Part shown: piece by piece, positions 1 through 7,759 of the stretch
Layout of the letters: every line of letters starts with the position of its first letter
How positions within the stretch are numbered: the first letter of the stretch is position 1
From: CAZAQS01 sp964486825
Lineage (GTDB): Bacteria; Chloroflexota; Anaerolineae; Anaerolineales; UBA4823
Direction of reading: 5' to 3'
Assembly: GCA_964486825.1 (NCBI GenBank)
Contig: CAZAQS010000145.1
Span: 1 to 11,788, forward strand
DNA: 11,788 bases
The notes under the pieces: model-generated
What the model saw: the letters and a program-made list of their open reading frames with translations, nothing else
The model's database searches: none
Told to the model about the DNA's origin: nothing
Position numbers and translations under genes: made by a program

Positions 1-911
1 CCCTCCAGCTTTTCAGATGTATCGTTCTTATGGGGGACTTTACCGTCCAGCCATTCCGGGGATCGGTCTTCCGCCCACCTGCGGCGGATCTCTTCGTAAT
101 CAGGGGAGCGCTTCTCCGAAAAAGCGCTTACACCCTCCCAGGTCTCGGGGCTGGTATTGTGAATGGCGAGCCAATCCCGGCCATGACCGATGGTAAGATG
201 CCAGCTCAGGTCCCTCCAGAAGTTAAGCTGCTGCTTGGTGTAACGGGTCTTCTCCGGGAATTTTGCTACCAGCTTGTCGACGATTTCGTCCACTTTGTCG
301 TCCAGCTCTTCTCGGGGCGCGACCCAGTTCACCAGTCCCCATTCGAGAGCTTTGTGAGCGGGCACTTCTTCATTCAAGAATAAGATTTCGCGCGCCCGCC
401 GGTCGCCAACGATCAGGGGTAAGAATTGTGTGGCTCCCGCCAGGGGGACGCTGCCGTGACTGGTCCCGACGTGCCGGATATAGATGTCCTCGGCTGCGAT
501 TGCCAGGTCGCAGCTCATATTGAACTCATTTCCCCCGCCCACGACAATGCCATTTAAGCGTGCCAGGGTAGGTTTACCGATATTGCGCAGGCGCTCGTGG
601 CACTCGATGAACTCCCCCATCCATTTCCAGTAATCGCGGGGGCGCTCCAGGAATTGTTTTTGCTCCGACAGGTCCGCGCCAGTGCAGAAGGCGCGCTCGC
701 CTGCCCCCGTGAGCACCAGCACAGCGACCCGGTCATCCCAACTGGCGTCCTTGAGAGCCCGGTTCATTTCTGCTAACACACCGTAGTTGACCGCGTTCAA
801 CACCTGCGGCCGGTTGATGGTGATGGTAGCCCGGTAGCCGGACTTTTCGTATTGGATATGCTCAAAATGGAATGTCTCGGCGTCTTTGCCGGTAAACGAC
901 CGCTCGCTCAA
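1..911 (-). CDS. Crotonase-family acyl-CoA hydratase/hydrolase (partial, C-terminus off window)
   Basis: Enoyl-CoA hydratase/isomerase superfamily enzyme; 303 codons are visible with no stop before the left edge. Visible landmarks are the first strand and INRP motif (residues 32-35), the oxyanion segment FCTGAD (75-80), the second oxyanion loop GGGNEF (125-130), and HGSVPLAGATQFLP (152-165). Glu129 matches the first catalytic Glu of enoyl-CoA hydratase (Glu144 in rat), while the position of the second (Glu164) is Gly149, as in MenB and BadI. The GATxFLP segment and the long C-terminal tail recall ring-opening hydrolases of the BamA/Oah and BadI type, but this is from memory of family style. 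The start is TTG at 911: AGGAGG lies 8 bases upstream (plus-strand 920-925), the nearby GTG is out of frame and hits a stop, and the next in-frame starts fall inside the fold. Crotonase assignment is certain; substrate is not. Confidence 0.9.
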   Translation of the reverse strand, partial: MSERSFTGKDAETFHFEHIQYEKSGYRATITINRPQVLNAVNYGVLAEMNRALKDASWDDRVAVLVLTGAGERAFCTGADLSEQKQFLERPRDYWKWMGEFIECHERLRNIGKPTLARLNGIVVGGGNEFNMSCDLAIAAEDIYIRHVGTSHGSVPLAGATQFLPLIVGDRRAREILFLNEEVPAHKALEWGLVNWVAPREELDDKVDEIVDKLVAKFPEKTRYTKQQLNFWRDLSWHLTIGHGRDWLAIHNTSPETWEGVSAFSEKRSPDYEEIRRRWAEDRSPEWLDGKVPHKNDTSEKLE

Positions 912-919
912 CAGTTCAC

Positions 920-925
920 CCTCCT
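920..925 (-). promoter_or_regulatory. Ribosome binding site fixing the TTG start
   Basis: On the minus strand this reads AGGAGG, eight bases before the TTG at 911. It is the main reason for accepting a TTG start for the crotonase, since no ATG or GTG in the same frame occurs nearby. Confidence 0.75.
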
Positions 926-981
926 CCCTAGCGCTGACCAACCCCCTGGCTACTTTTTCTTGTGCGGCTCGTATGGTTTTT

Positions 982-987
982 ATTGTA
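982..987 (-). promoter_or_regulatory. Possible -10 element for the crotonase gene
   Basis: The minus strand reads TACAAT here, five of six matches to the sigma70 -10 consensus, about 70 bases before the TTG start. No convincing -35 hexamer sits 16-18 bases upstream, so this is only a candidate. The 912-1128 gap is markedly more AT-rich than the flanking genes, which fits a promoter region. I saw no clear terminator for the upstream transglutaminase gene in it. Confidence 0.25.
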
Positions 988-1128
988 CCTGAACATCATT
1001 ACAGGCAGATTAAGCATGTCCAGGGGTGTTTCCAGTGGTTGTTTCCTGCCTCCAGGGATAGACTTTGCCCTGATTCCCCATCTATTTGGTCTAATTTTAC
1101 TTCATTTCCAGCCTTAAGCGCGCCTCAT

Positions 1129-3540
1129 TCACGCCCGCGGCTTTGACAACTGCCCGGGAGAGAGCCGCAGCAGCCACAAGCGCCAGCCTATTCGATCCCA
1201 GGCCTGGATAACCAGCGCCTGTTCGGAACGGCCGGGCCGGTGGGAGCTGTAGGCCGTCTGGTTATACAGCCTGGTCAGCCGGTTGATCTCTGGAGGATGG
1301 ATCGCCAGCCGCTTGCCCCAGCGGGACGACGCGACCAGGCCTTCCATCCAGCAGGTGATCCGGTCAGCGAACTCGTTGGGGGTGTGGGCGGGCGTCGAGC
1401 CGGATATTAGCTGGCTTCCACCGTGATAGAAGCGCTCATAAACCATTAACACGGTGCTTTCAGGCGCCATTTTCCTCAGACGGTAGCGGTCTCCAATATG
1501 CCATCCGCTTATGAACAGGGCCAGTGCAACCAGGATAACGATCGTCAGGATTGGCCAGCTGGGCCATCCGCTTGGACGGTTCTCATGCCTATCTAAAGAG
1601 GCCTGGATGGGTGGGCCGAACTCCGGATCGTATTCGAGCTCGGGACGGCCGCTGGTTGGCTCGAACTCCACCCAACCGCTCCCCGGGAAATACAGCTCCG
1701 CCCAGGAATGGGCGTCTGCTTCGGTGACGATCAGCGCCCCTCGAGCCGGGTCAAAACTGCCTCCGGCGTATCCTATCACCAGCCGGGCGGGGATACCGGC
1801 CGCGCGTGCCAGGACGACCATGGCGCTGGCTGCATAGTCGCAGTAACCGCGCTTTAGATCGAACAGGTAATAGTCGATGGCGTCGCTATCCCTGGGTGGC
1901 AAGGGGACATCCAGGCTATACGGGAGGCTCCTGAGGTAACTTTCTATAGCGCGAGCGCGCTCGTAGGGGTTGGGGAGGGTAGCGGTTAGCTCCAGGGCCA
2001 GGGCGTGCACCCGCGCGGGCAGAGAGTCTGGCAGGGCCAGGTAACGGCCCCGGATTTCTTCTGGGTAGAGACTTCCCGAAGCAAGTAGCTGCCTCTCTAT
2101 TGGGGTCGAGACCAGTGAGTGGACCTGGTAATGAGATGACTCGATCCATCCGCCGAAGATGTCCGCTCCCGCCTGCTCTGAAGATGGTCGCCAGGCCAGC
2201 TGGTAGCCTGCATCCGTGGAGAGGATTGTTCCGACAACATATAACGCTCCCTTGGAAGGGCTCAGGATTTCGATGTCCTGTGTTAAGCGCAGGTGGTGAG
2301 CCAGGCCTGCCTCCAGTATGGTATCGCTAACCTCGCCTGGAGGCCGGGCGGGCTCGCCGGGCCGGTAAGAGACCGCCTCAGACCGGTTTGTTGTCCATCC
2401 CGACCCGGTATAGATATCATACGTCAGCCAGCGCCAGTAGTTGAGGCGCGCCGCTCGCCTTTCGGGCAAGCCAGCCTCATCTCTTGGGTCTCCGATTTCC
2501 AAAGTGCGTACTGCCATGACGGTCTCTTCGGAAAGCTCCGGGCCGGACCCGAGCAGGTGCTGGCGCGGCATGCCTGGACTGCGTTGGTTCTCGAGCCTGT
2601 TCTCGATGGCAGGCGCCCGGCGCAGTCCGAGCGAGTCGCCCAGCTCCCCGATCGGAGAATTGGGCTGGCGCACGGCCTCCTGGATGAGCTGGTTGATACG
2701 ACGGGGTGAGATATCCGGCGAAAAAGCAGCCGCAGCCAGGATCATGGCAACCAGGGGGACGGCTAATATGGCGATATCGAGCCCCAGCTCGTCCGAATAA
2801 TCGGTGTTTGAAGCTTCCCAGCCTCGCCTTAAGCATTGGTGCTCCACCAGCAAAACCAAGAGCAGGGCAGCTGCCAGGTAGGGTAGCAAGATCGACGGGT
2901 TGCCCCTGGAATAGCTCAGGCAGGCGGACAGGAGCACACCTCCTGGCAGGAGAGCCGCCAGGGGTTTCTCGGACCTGCGCACCTGCCAGGCAGCCCAGGT
3001 GGAGGTGAACCATAGCGCCATTCCCCACACGATCAGGATGGCAAGCGGATCGAATGCCGGGCTTCCAGAAAGCAAGGTCACAAAATAGGCTGCCAGTCGC
3101 TCGAGCAGCACCCCCAGCCTCTCTAGAAGCTGTCCCAGGACCAACCCCATGACCCTGGCATTCTCCAGCAAGGTGGGATTACCCCACGGTCCCTGAAAGA
3201 AGGCCAGCGCCAGCGCATTAGCCTGCATCAGGAAGGCGAACAAGGATGCTGCCAGGCCTCCCAGCTGCACGAGCAGCATAGCCAACCCCAACAGGGATCC
3301 CCACAATCCTGAGCGCCAGGCGGAAAGCCGGGATCGGGCCAGCAACCAGCCTGCCAGCAGGCCTGACGCGGCCACCCATAAGGCATAACCGGCCGACAGG
3401 CTGCGCACGACCAGGGTCAGCCCGTAGGCCACACTGCCCATCGACAACAGCAATAACAGCAGCGCCAGAGCCGTCCCGGCGCCGATTGCCCTTAAGCCCC
3501 GTGAAAACAAGTCACTCAGGTCGAGGGAGATGTTTTTCAT
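1129..3540 (-). CDS. Transglutaminase-like membrane protein, TgpA type (DUF3488-transglutaminase core-DUF4129)
   Basis: An 803-residue membrane protein. The N-terminal part (about residues 20-275) has repeated hydrophobic helices, as in TgpA/DUF3488. A soluble, presumably extracytoplasmic, section carries the transglutaminase/protease core: Cys567 in RGYCDYAASA, His611 in DAHSWAELYF and Glu627 in WVEFEPT, where the classical third residue is Asp. One more transmembrane helix follows at about 656-680, then a cytoplasmic tail resembling DUF4129 (HTPNEFADRI near 716). The start was placed at ATG 3540, because it overlaps the DUF58 stop as ATGA and follows GGAAGG; an in-frame ATG at 3618 would give 829 residues but lies inside DUF58 coding sequence. 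Homologues are linked to cell-envelope or exported-protein processing; the substrate is unknown. It is probably translationally coupled to the DUF58 gene. Confidence 0.92.
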   Translation of the reverse strand: MKNISLDLSDLFSRGLRAIGAGTALALLLLLLSMGSVAYGLTLVVRSLSAGYALWVAASGLLAGWLLARSRLSAWRSGLWGSLLGLAMLLVQLGGLAASLFAFLMQANALALAFFQGPWGNPTLLENARVMGLVLGQLLERLGVLLERLAAYFVTLLSGSPAFDPLAILIVWGMALWFTSTWAAWQVRRSEKPLAALLPGGVLLSACLSYSRGNPSILLPYLAAALLLVLLVEHQCLRRGWEASNTDYSDELGLDIAILAVPLVAMILAAAAFSPDISPRRINQLIQEAVRQPNSPIGELGDSLGLRRAPAIENRLENQRSPGMPRQHLLGSGPELSEETVMAVRTLEIGDPRDEAGLPERRAARLNYWRWLTYDIYTGSGWTTNRSEAVSYRPGEPARPPGEVSDTILEAGLAHHLRLTQDIEILSPSKGALYVVGTILSTDAGYQLAWRPSSEQAGADIFGGWIESSHYQVHSLVSTPIERQLLASGSLYPEEIRGRYLALPDSLPARVHALALELTATLPNPYERARAIESYLRSLPYSLDVPLPPRDSDAIDYYLFDLKRGYCDYAASAMVVLARAAGIPARLVIGYAGGSFDPARGALIVTEADAHSWAELYFPGSGWVEFEPTSGRPELEYDPEFGPPIQASLDRHENRPSGWPSWPILTIVILVALALFISGWHIGDRYRLRKMAPESTVLMVYERFYHGGSQLISGSTPAHTPNEFADRITCWMEGLVASSRWGKRLAIHPPEINRLTRLYNQTAYSSHRPGRSEQALVIQAWDRIGWRLWLLRLSPGQLSKPRA

Positions 3541-4847
3541 CCCAGCGCCTTCCACGGGGCCTCCTCCGGCCTTCGGACCGCCACGGCCCGGCCGCGTGGT
3601 GACACGCGCCACTCCCATTGCCCGCCCTGCCCAGGGCGAGCTTCCGGCCGGTCAACCAGATCGGGCCTGACCGGATAGCTATGAATCCCCAATTGATCCA
3701 GGCGCCGCAGGAGCGGCCGAGTATCCTGCTCCCGGCTTTCGTAATCAAAGGCCGCCCGGTCGAAGAGCAGGACGGTTGGCACGGCTCCCAGCCAGGCCAG
3801 GGGCAGCAGGGCATCGATCCAATCCCCCTCCAGGTTGGGGGTGATCAATATCAAGCTGGAGCGTTTCCCAATCGAGGCATTGGTTCTGGACAGCAGCTCA
3901 GCTAGAGAGCGAGGGCCTGGCTTAACCAAAGCCAGCCAGCGCAATATCTCCCATCGCCGGTTGCTGCCCTGCTGGGGCGCCAACCAGACCAGCTCCTGTG
4001 CGTTGGCGACCAGACCTACCGCCCGCCTTTCGCGCAAACCCTGGTCCGCCAGGGAGGCAGCCAGGATGACGCCGTGTTCGATGGTCGAGTTCCAACCCTC
4101 GCCAGCCTGGACACGTTGCTCCAAATCCAGGAAGATCCACCAATCCCCGGCCGGTGTTCCGTCGAAGATCCGAATGAAGGGAGAATCGCGCCGGGCAGTC
4201 GTCCGCCAGTGGATCGAGCGCAGGCTGTCACCGGGTGTGTAGGGCCTCACGCTGCTTACAGCGACGGTTTGCTCGGGAGCGCCGCTACGCGGGCGTGCCT
4301 CTCCCTCCCTTCCACCGGGTGAGACCTGGATGGCCGGCAGGGGGATGACAGGCGGCATAACGACCAGGGTGGCAGTGGCAGGGTCCTCGATTGTAATGGA
4401 ATAGACGCCGAAGGGGTCTCCGCTGTGTAGGGAAGTCGGCCCAAGCGTGAACAGCCCGCGCTTGCTGCATACCCCCGTGGTGCGCCAGGTAGAGCTTGAC
4501 TGCGGATCGATACCCGTCGCCCGGCTGGGCCGGTAGCCGGGCATATCCGAATGGTCGCGCACTTCTACCCAGGGCGACGGCAAGACGCTCTTGTTCTTTA
4601 AGGTAAAGCGCTCTTCCAGGTGGTCGCCAACCTGGCTCCAGCCGAAGCGCATTTCGCGCTTGAGCGACAGGCCGTACGCCAGCGATCTGGCCCACAGGTA
4701 ACAGGCCAGCCACACCAGGCCCAGTCCCGTGCCCAGGATGACCCATCCTTTATAGGAATCGATTACTTGCATCACGATCAGGACCCCGACCAGGATGGGA
4801 AGCAGGGGCGAATTGAGCTTGAGGTGGGCTTGTGGATTGGCTGCCAT
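3537..4847 (-). CDS. DUF58 (von Willebrand A-like) membrane-anchored protein
   Basis: A 436-residue protein with two adjacent membrane helices near the N-terminus (about 13-30 and 33-52), a beta-rich section ending in GDPFGVY (143-149), and the DUF58 hallmark RPYTPGDSLRSIHWRTTARR (201-220). The C-terminal half has the shape of a von Willebrand A fold, beginning WWIFLDLEQ (236-243), but the metal site looks degenerate. DUF58 proteins typically sit between a MoxR AAA+ ATPase and a TgpA-type transglutaminase and are thought to help assemble or activate envelope or metalloenzyme complexes. Here the transglutaminase follows directly (ATGA overlap), but no MoxR gene is present in the window. The ATG at 4847 has no good Shine-Dalgarno sequence; a CCGGTAACCGG palindrome lies directly before it. 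Family call is firm, role inferred. Confidence 0.93.
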   Translation of the reverse strand: MAANPQAHLKLNSPLLPILVGVLIVMQVIDSYKGWVILGTGLGLVWLACYLWARSLAYGLSLKREMRFGWSQVGDHLEERFTLKNKSVLPSPWVEVRDHSDMPGYRPSRATGIDPQSSSTWRTTGVCSKRGLFTLGPTSLHSGDPFGVYSITIEDPATATLVVMPPVIPLPAIQVSPGGREGEARPRSGAPEQTVAVSSVRPYTPGDSLRSIHWRTTARRDSPFIRIFDGTPAGDWWIFLDLEQRVQAGEGWNSTIEHGVILAASLADQGLRERRAVGLVANAQELVWLAPQQGSNRRWEILRWLALVKPGPRSLAELLSRTNASIGKRSSLILITPNLEGDWIDALLPLAWLGAVPTVLLFDRAAFDYESREQDTRPLLRRLDQLGIHSYPVRPDLVDRPEARPGQGGQWEWRVSPRGRAVAVRRPEEAPWKALG

Positions 4848-4850
4848 TTA

Positions 4851-4861
4851 CCGGTTACCGG
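4851..4861. promoter_or_regulatory. 11-base palindrome just upstream of the DUF58 start
   Basis: CCGGT-T-ACCGG is a perfect inverted repeat three bases before the DUF58 start codon, in the place where a ribosome binding site would be expected. It could be an operator half-site or a small translation-blocking stem, or chance in GC-rich DNA. Confidence 0.25.
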
Positions 4862-4883
4862 ACGTCGCAACCAGGCGGAAAGG

Positions 4884-4914
4884 CCGGCTCAGCTCACAGG
4901 ATCCTGCTGGCCGG
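4884..4914 (-). terminator. Possible hairpin between the AHSA1-PDZ-DinB gene and the DUF58 gene
   Basis: On the minus strand CCGGCCAGC and GCTGAGCCGG pair over nine bases with a single bulged base and a 12-base loop, just after the TAA stop of the upstream gene. Only a short run of Ts follows, so it is not a classical intrinsic terminator. It may weaken or separate transcription of the two gene groups, or stabilise the upstream message. Confidence 0.35.
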
Positions 4915-4915
4915 G

Positions 4916-6133
4916 TTAAGATTTGTTACGCCTGGCTGCATCTACGACGGCCTTGATTTGTTCCATATGGCCCAAGATATGCGAAACGGAAGTATCCAGG
5001 CTAAAGTATCCCAGGCGGGTATAACTGCCCTTGCGCGCGATGAACTCGGCCGGAGCGGCCGCGATCAAGGCGCCCGTCTCTTGCAGGCTGCGCCTCAGCT
5101 CCTGGAGCAGTTCCTGGAGACTGGGATAGGCAGCGACCGTCGCAGCGACGCGGGCATAAATATTTCCCGTGAAGTCGTCGGCCATGCGTTCCTGTCCTGT
5201 ATACAGGTCAGTGATCGTTGATTGAAACTCTCGCTCGCTGTGGATCAGGTGGGCCAGGATTTCCTTGGCGCTCCATTCTTCCGGGGATGGTTTATAGGAT
5301 GCCTCACCTTCGGAGATTCCATCCAGGGCCGCTTCCAGCGTGGCCAGGTCCTTTTGGGATATGGCCTGGGCGCGTTCGGCCATCTCCACCAGGGTGGCTG
5401 GAATCTCGGGCAACGGGCGCCCGGAGAGCTGCATTTGGACGCTTTTCAATTCCGGGCCGCGGTAAAAGACCACCTCGACCCGGTCACCGGCCTGCTGTCC
5501 TTGTAAGGCTACAGTCAGCGAAGGGAAATCTTTCACTGGCATGCCGCCCATGCTGGTGATGACGTCATCCTTCTGAAGACCGGCTGCTTGCGCGCCCATG
5601 CCTTCAACGACATCATCCAGGCGCACGCCCTCCGTGACTGGCACACCCAACCTGGCAGCTATGTCTGCATCGAAGTCGTTCAGCAGGATGCCCAGCAATG
5701 GTCTTCGCACGAATCGCAGGTCCTGGCCCGTCTCCAACACGGAGGCCAGGTTTTCCAACGAGCGTGGCCATTCGTTTTTGAAATCGTCTCTGGTCCGTTC
5801 GCTATCCGGTCCGGAACCTTCAATGGTATGCCTCAGAGTCAGGCGTGTACCGCCATCTGCCCCCTCCAGTGAAATCTTGACCTGGGTGTTGGGCGCCTGT
5901 CCGCGACCCTGCCAGGTAAATGCCAGATTGCGCTCCGGTTCAACAGCCGTGAACTCGCCGCAAGCATAGTAACCGGCGTTCCACCAGGCGTAAAACCGGC
6001 CTCCGGGTTGGGGGGAAAGGGTTGCACCGTCACACATCCATTCCCGCAGGGCGGAAGCGTTGGTAAAGGCCCGGTAGACCTGGGCAGGCGGGGCCTGTAT
6101 GAATTGCTCGAAAGTAAGTGTTTGTGGGGGCAT
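4916..6133 (-). CDS. Three-domain protein: AHSA1/SRPBCC - PDZ - DinB-like
   Basis: A 405-residue soluble protein with no signal peptide or membrane helix. Residues 1 to about 137 look like an AHSA1-type SRPBCC domain (QAPPAQVYRAFTN at 13-25, GGRFYAWW at 44-51, the C-terminal helix from EWPRSLENLASVL). Residues about 141-237 are a PDZ domain (QAAGLQKDDVITSMGG at 182-197). Residues about 250-400 are a DinB/YfiT-like four-helix bundle (PEEWSAKEILAHLIHSE at 284-300; SHILGHMEQIK at 384-394). His295, His385 and His389 sit where DinB proteins hold a divalent metal, so the site looks intact. AGGAGG lies seven bases before the ATG, inside the last codons of the dehydrogenase gene, 12 bases between genes, so one operon is likely. 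Each domain is common; I do not know this combination, and its job is unknown. Ligand binding plus thiol- or metal-dependent chemistry is a guess. Confidence 0.88.
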   Translation of the reverse strand: MPPQTLTFEQFIQAPPAQVYRAFTNASALREWMCDGATLSPQPGGRFYAWWNAGYYACGEFTAVEPERNLAFTWQGRGQAPNTQVKISLEGADGGTRLTLRHTIEGSGPDSERTRDDFKNEWPRSLENLASVLETGQDLRFVRRPLLGILLNDFDADIAARLGVPVTEGVRLDDVVEGMGAQAAGLQKDDVITSMGGMPVKDFPSLTVALQGQQAGDRVEVVFYRGPELKSVQMQLSGRPLPEIPATLVEMAERAQAISQKDLATLEAALDGISEGEASYKPSPEEWSAKEILAHLIHSEREFQSTITDLYTGQERMADDFTGNIYARVAATVAAYPSLQELLQELRRSLQETGALIAAAPAEFIARKGSYTRLGYFSLDTSVSHILGHMEQIKAVVDAARRNKS

Positions 6134-6145
6134 ATTCGATCCTCC

Positions 6146-7744
6146 TCATGCTTCGAGTTGTTCTAGCCGCGCCCAACGCTTGAGTAGCGGGGAGATGCGG
6201 TAGCGTTCTTCTCCATATTCGTTATGCAAATGCTCTAAGACGGTTACCACCCGATTGTAACCCAATTGGGCCGCCCACTCCAGGGGGCCCTTGGGATAGT
6301 TCGTTCCCAGCTGCATGGCCAGGTCGATGGTAGCGGCTTCGGCGACCCCTTCTCCCAATGCAAAGGCAGCCTCATTGGCCAGCATGCAGACCAGGCGCGG
6401 CAGCACCAGGCCCGGGCTGTCCTGCACCCAAACCCCGGACTTGCCCAGGCCAGCCAGGTAGCTTAGGGCGGCCTGCCGCACCTGCGGAGCAAGCTTGGGA
6501 GCGGCTACCAGGCTGGCAGCCGGCCCGTTCGAGAAGAATAGTCCATCGAAGCCCACCAGCCGTTGCTGGTGGTGTTTGGCGTAGGAGGCAGCCTCTGCCA
6601 GGGTGATATCGGCGCATTGGACGAACAGGGGAGCTCCCGGCTCGAGCATCCGGTCCAGCACGCGAATGGCCTGTCCCAGCCCTTCATGCCTGCCAGCCAC
6701 GGCAATCCCGGCGACTGCTTCAGGGGTTGCTTCTGCCTGGGAAGACTCCTCGGCCTGTACGACTCTTAAATCAAGGCCTGCCTCCTGATTTAGCTCTTTT
6801 ATACCCGGCGCCCAGCTTCCCTCGCAAAGGAGGACAGTGCTCCCGGGGGCGAGTGGCGAAACCGGCTCGGGACTTGTTTCGGTCCTAGGGCCCGGTGAGT
6901 CATAGGTATAGAAGCCCCGCCCGGTCTTGCGCCCCAGGGCATTGTCCTGCACCATGCGAGCCTGTAAAATATGCGGCCGGTAGCGCGGCTCCAGGAAGGT
7001 CTGCTCGTACATGGATTGGGTGGCGGTAAAGTTGATATCGATGCCGATCAGGTCCATCAGCTCGAAGGGGCCCATCTTGAAACCGCCCGCCTCGCGCAGA
7101 AGCCGGTCGATCTGGTCGTGGGAAGCAGCTCCTTCACCCAAAAGGCGCAGCGCCTCACCATAGAAGGGCCGCGCCACCCGGTTGACGATAAAGCCAGGGG
7201 TATCGCCCGCCACCACAGGCGTCTTGCCCATCTTTTTGGCCAGGTCTGTCAGGGATTGGACGGTGGCCGGGCTGGAGCGCGCCCCCCGAACAACTTCGAC
7301 CAGGGGCAGGACCGGCGCCGGGTTGAAGAAATGCATTCCGGCTACACGCTCAGGGGATGTGACTGCCCCGGCGATTGCCGTTACCGAGAGCGTGCTGGTG
7401 TTGGTCGCCAGGATGGCGGGTGGGGGGCAGATCTGGTCCAGGCGGCGGAATAACTCCTGTTTAAGGCTCAGATCCTCCGGTATAGCCTCGATCACCACGC
7501 CCGCTGGTTGGAATTTGCTCACATCTGATGTCAGGCTGAGATACTTGATATTGATGGCGCGTTGCTTGCGCTGCAGGTGTCCTTCGATATAATCCCGGGC
7601 GCGCTCCAGCAACGCCTCATCGATATCATATAGGATGGCGCGCAACCCTGCCAGGAGGGCAGCCAGAGCGATGCCGCTGCCCATCGTGCCTGCTCCAGCT
7701 ACAGCGATGGTATTGAGATCTGTTTTTGAGCTGGTTTGTCCCAT
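6146..7744 (-). CDS. 3-hydroxyacyl-CoA dehydrogenase, PaaH-like
   Basis: NAD-dependent oxidation of 3-hydroxyacyl-CoA to 3-ketoacyl-CoA in the cytoplasm. The N-terminal Rossmann domain has GAGTMG (17-22). Ser117, His138, Glu150 and Asn188 keep the exact spacings of the catalytic set in animal HADH (Ser137, His158, Glu170, Asn208). The first C-terminal helical domain runs to about 282 (GRKTGRGFYTYD). The remaining part resembles the PaaH layout: a reduced Rossmann-fold segment (about 300-445) without the catalytic His and Glu, then a second 3HCDH helical domain (about 445-525). At 532 residues it is slightly longer than typical PaaH (about 475-510). AGGAGA precedes the ATG; the gene starts 15 bases after the oxidoreductase stop, so the two are very likely cotranscribed. 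Substrate could be a fatty, phenylacetate-derived or alicyclic acyl-CoA. No thiolase or acyl-CoA dehydrogenase is in view. Confidence 0.95.
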   Translation of the reverse strand: MGQTSSKTDLNTIAVAGAGTMGSGIALAALLAGLRAILYDIDEALLERARDYIEGHLQRKQRAINIKYLSLTSDVSKFQPAGVVIEAIPEDLSLKQELFRRLDQICPPPAILATNTSTLSVTAIAGAVTSPERVAGMHFFNPAPVLPLVEVVRGARSSPATVQSLTDLAKKMGKTPVVAGDTPGFIVNRVARPFYGEALRLLGEGAASHDQIDRLLREAGGFKMGPFELMDLIGIDINFTATQSMYEQTFLEPRYRPHILQARMVQDNALGRKTGRGFYTYDSPGPRTETSPEPVSPLAPGSTVLLCEGSWAPGIKELNQEAGLDLRVVQAEESSQAEATPEAVAGIAVAGRHEGLGQAIRVLDRMLEPGAPLFVQCADITLAEAASYAKHHQQRLVGFDGLFFSNGPAASLVAAPKLAPQVRQAALSYLAGLGKSGVWVQDSPGLVLPRLVCMLANEAAFALGEGVAEAATIDLAMQLGTNYPKGPLEWAAQLGYNRVVTVLEHLHNEYGEERYRISPLLKRWARLEQLEA

Positions 7745-7759
7745 GGCCTCTCCTGGAGC

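Noticed and set aside
2477..3028. 183-codon open frame on the minus strand in a second frame
   Set aside because: Lies fully within the transglutaminase gene in another frame; Arg/Pro/Gly-rich composition typical of a GC-rich shadow frame.
3541..3618. An upstream in-frame ATG that would extend the transglutaminase protein by 26 residues
   Set aside because: The extension lies entirely inside DUF58 coding sequence and is Gly/Pro/Arg-rich, unlike a membrane protein N-terminus; the ATG at 3540 forms the usual ATGA overlap and has a GGAAGG site.
4285..4746. 153-codon minus-strand frame inside the DUF58 gene
   Set aside because: Shadow of DUF58 in another frame, with low-complexity His/Pro/Arg/Gly content.
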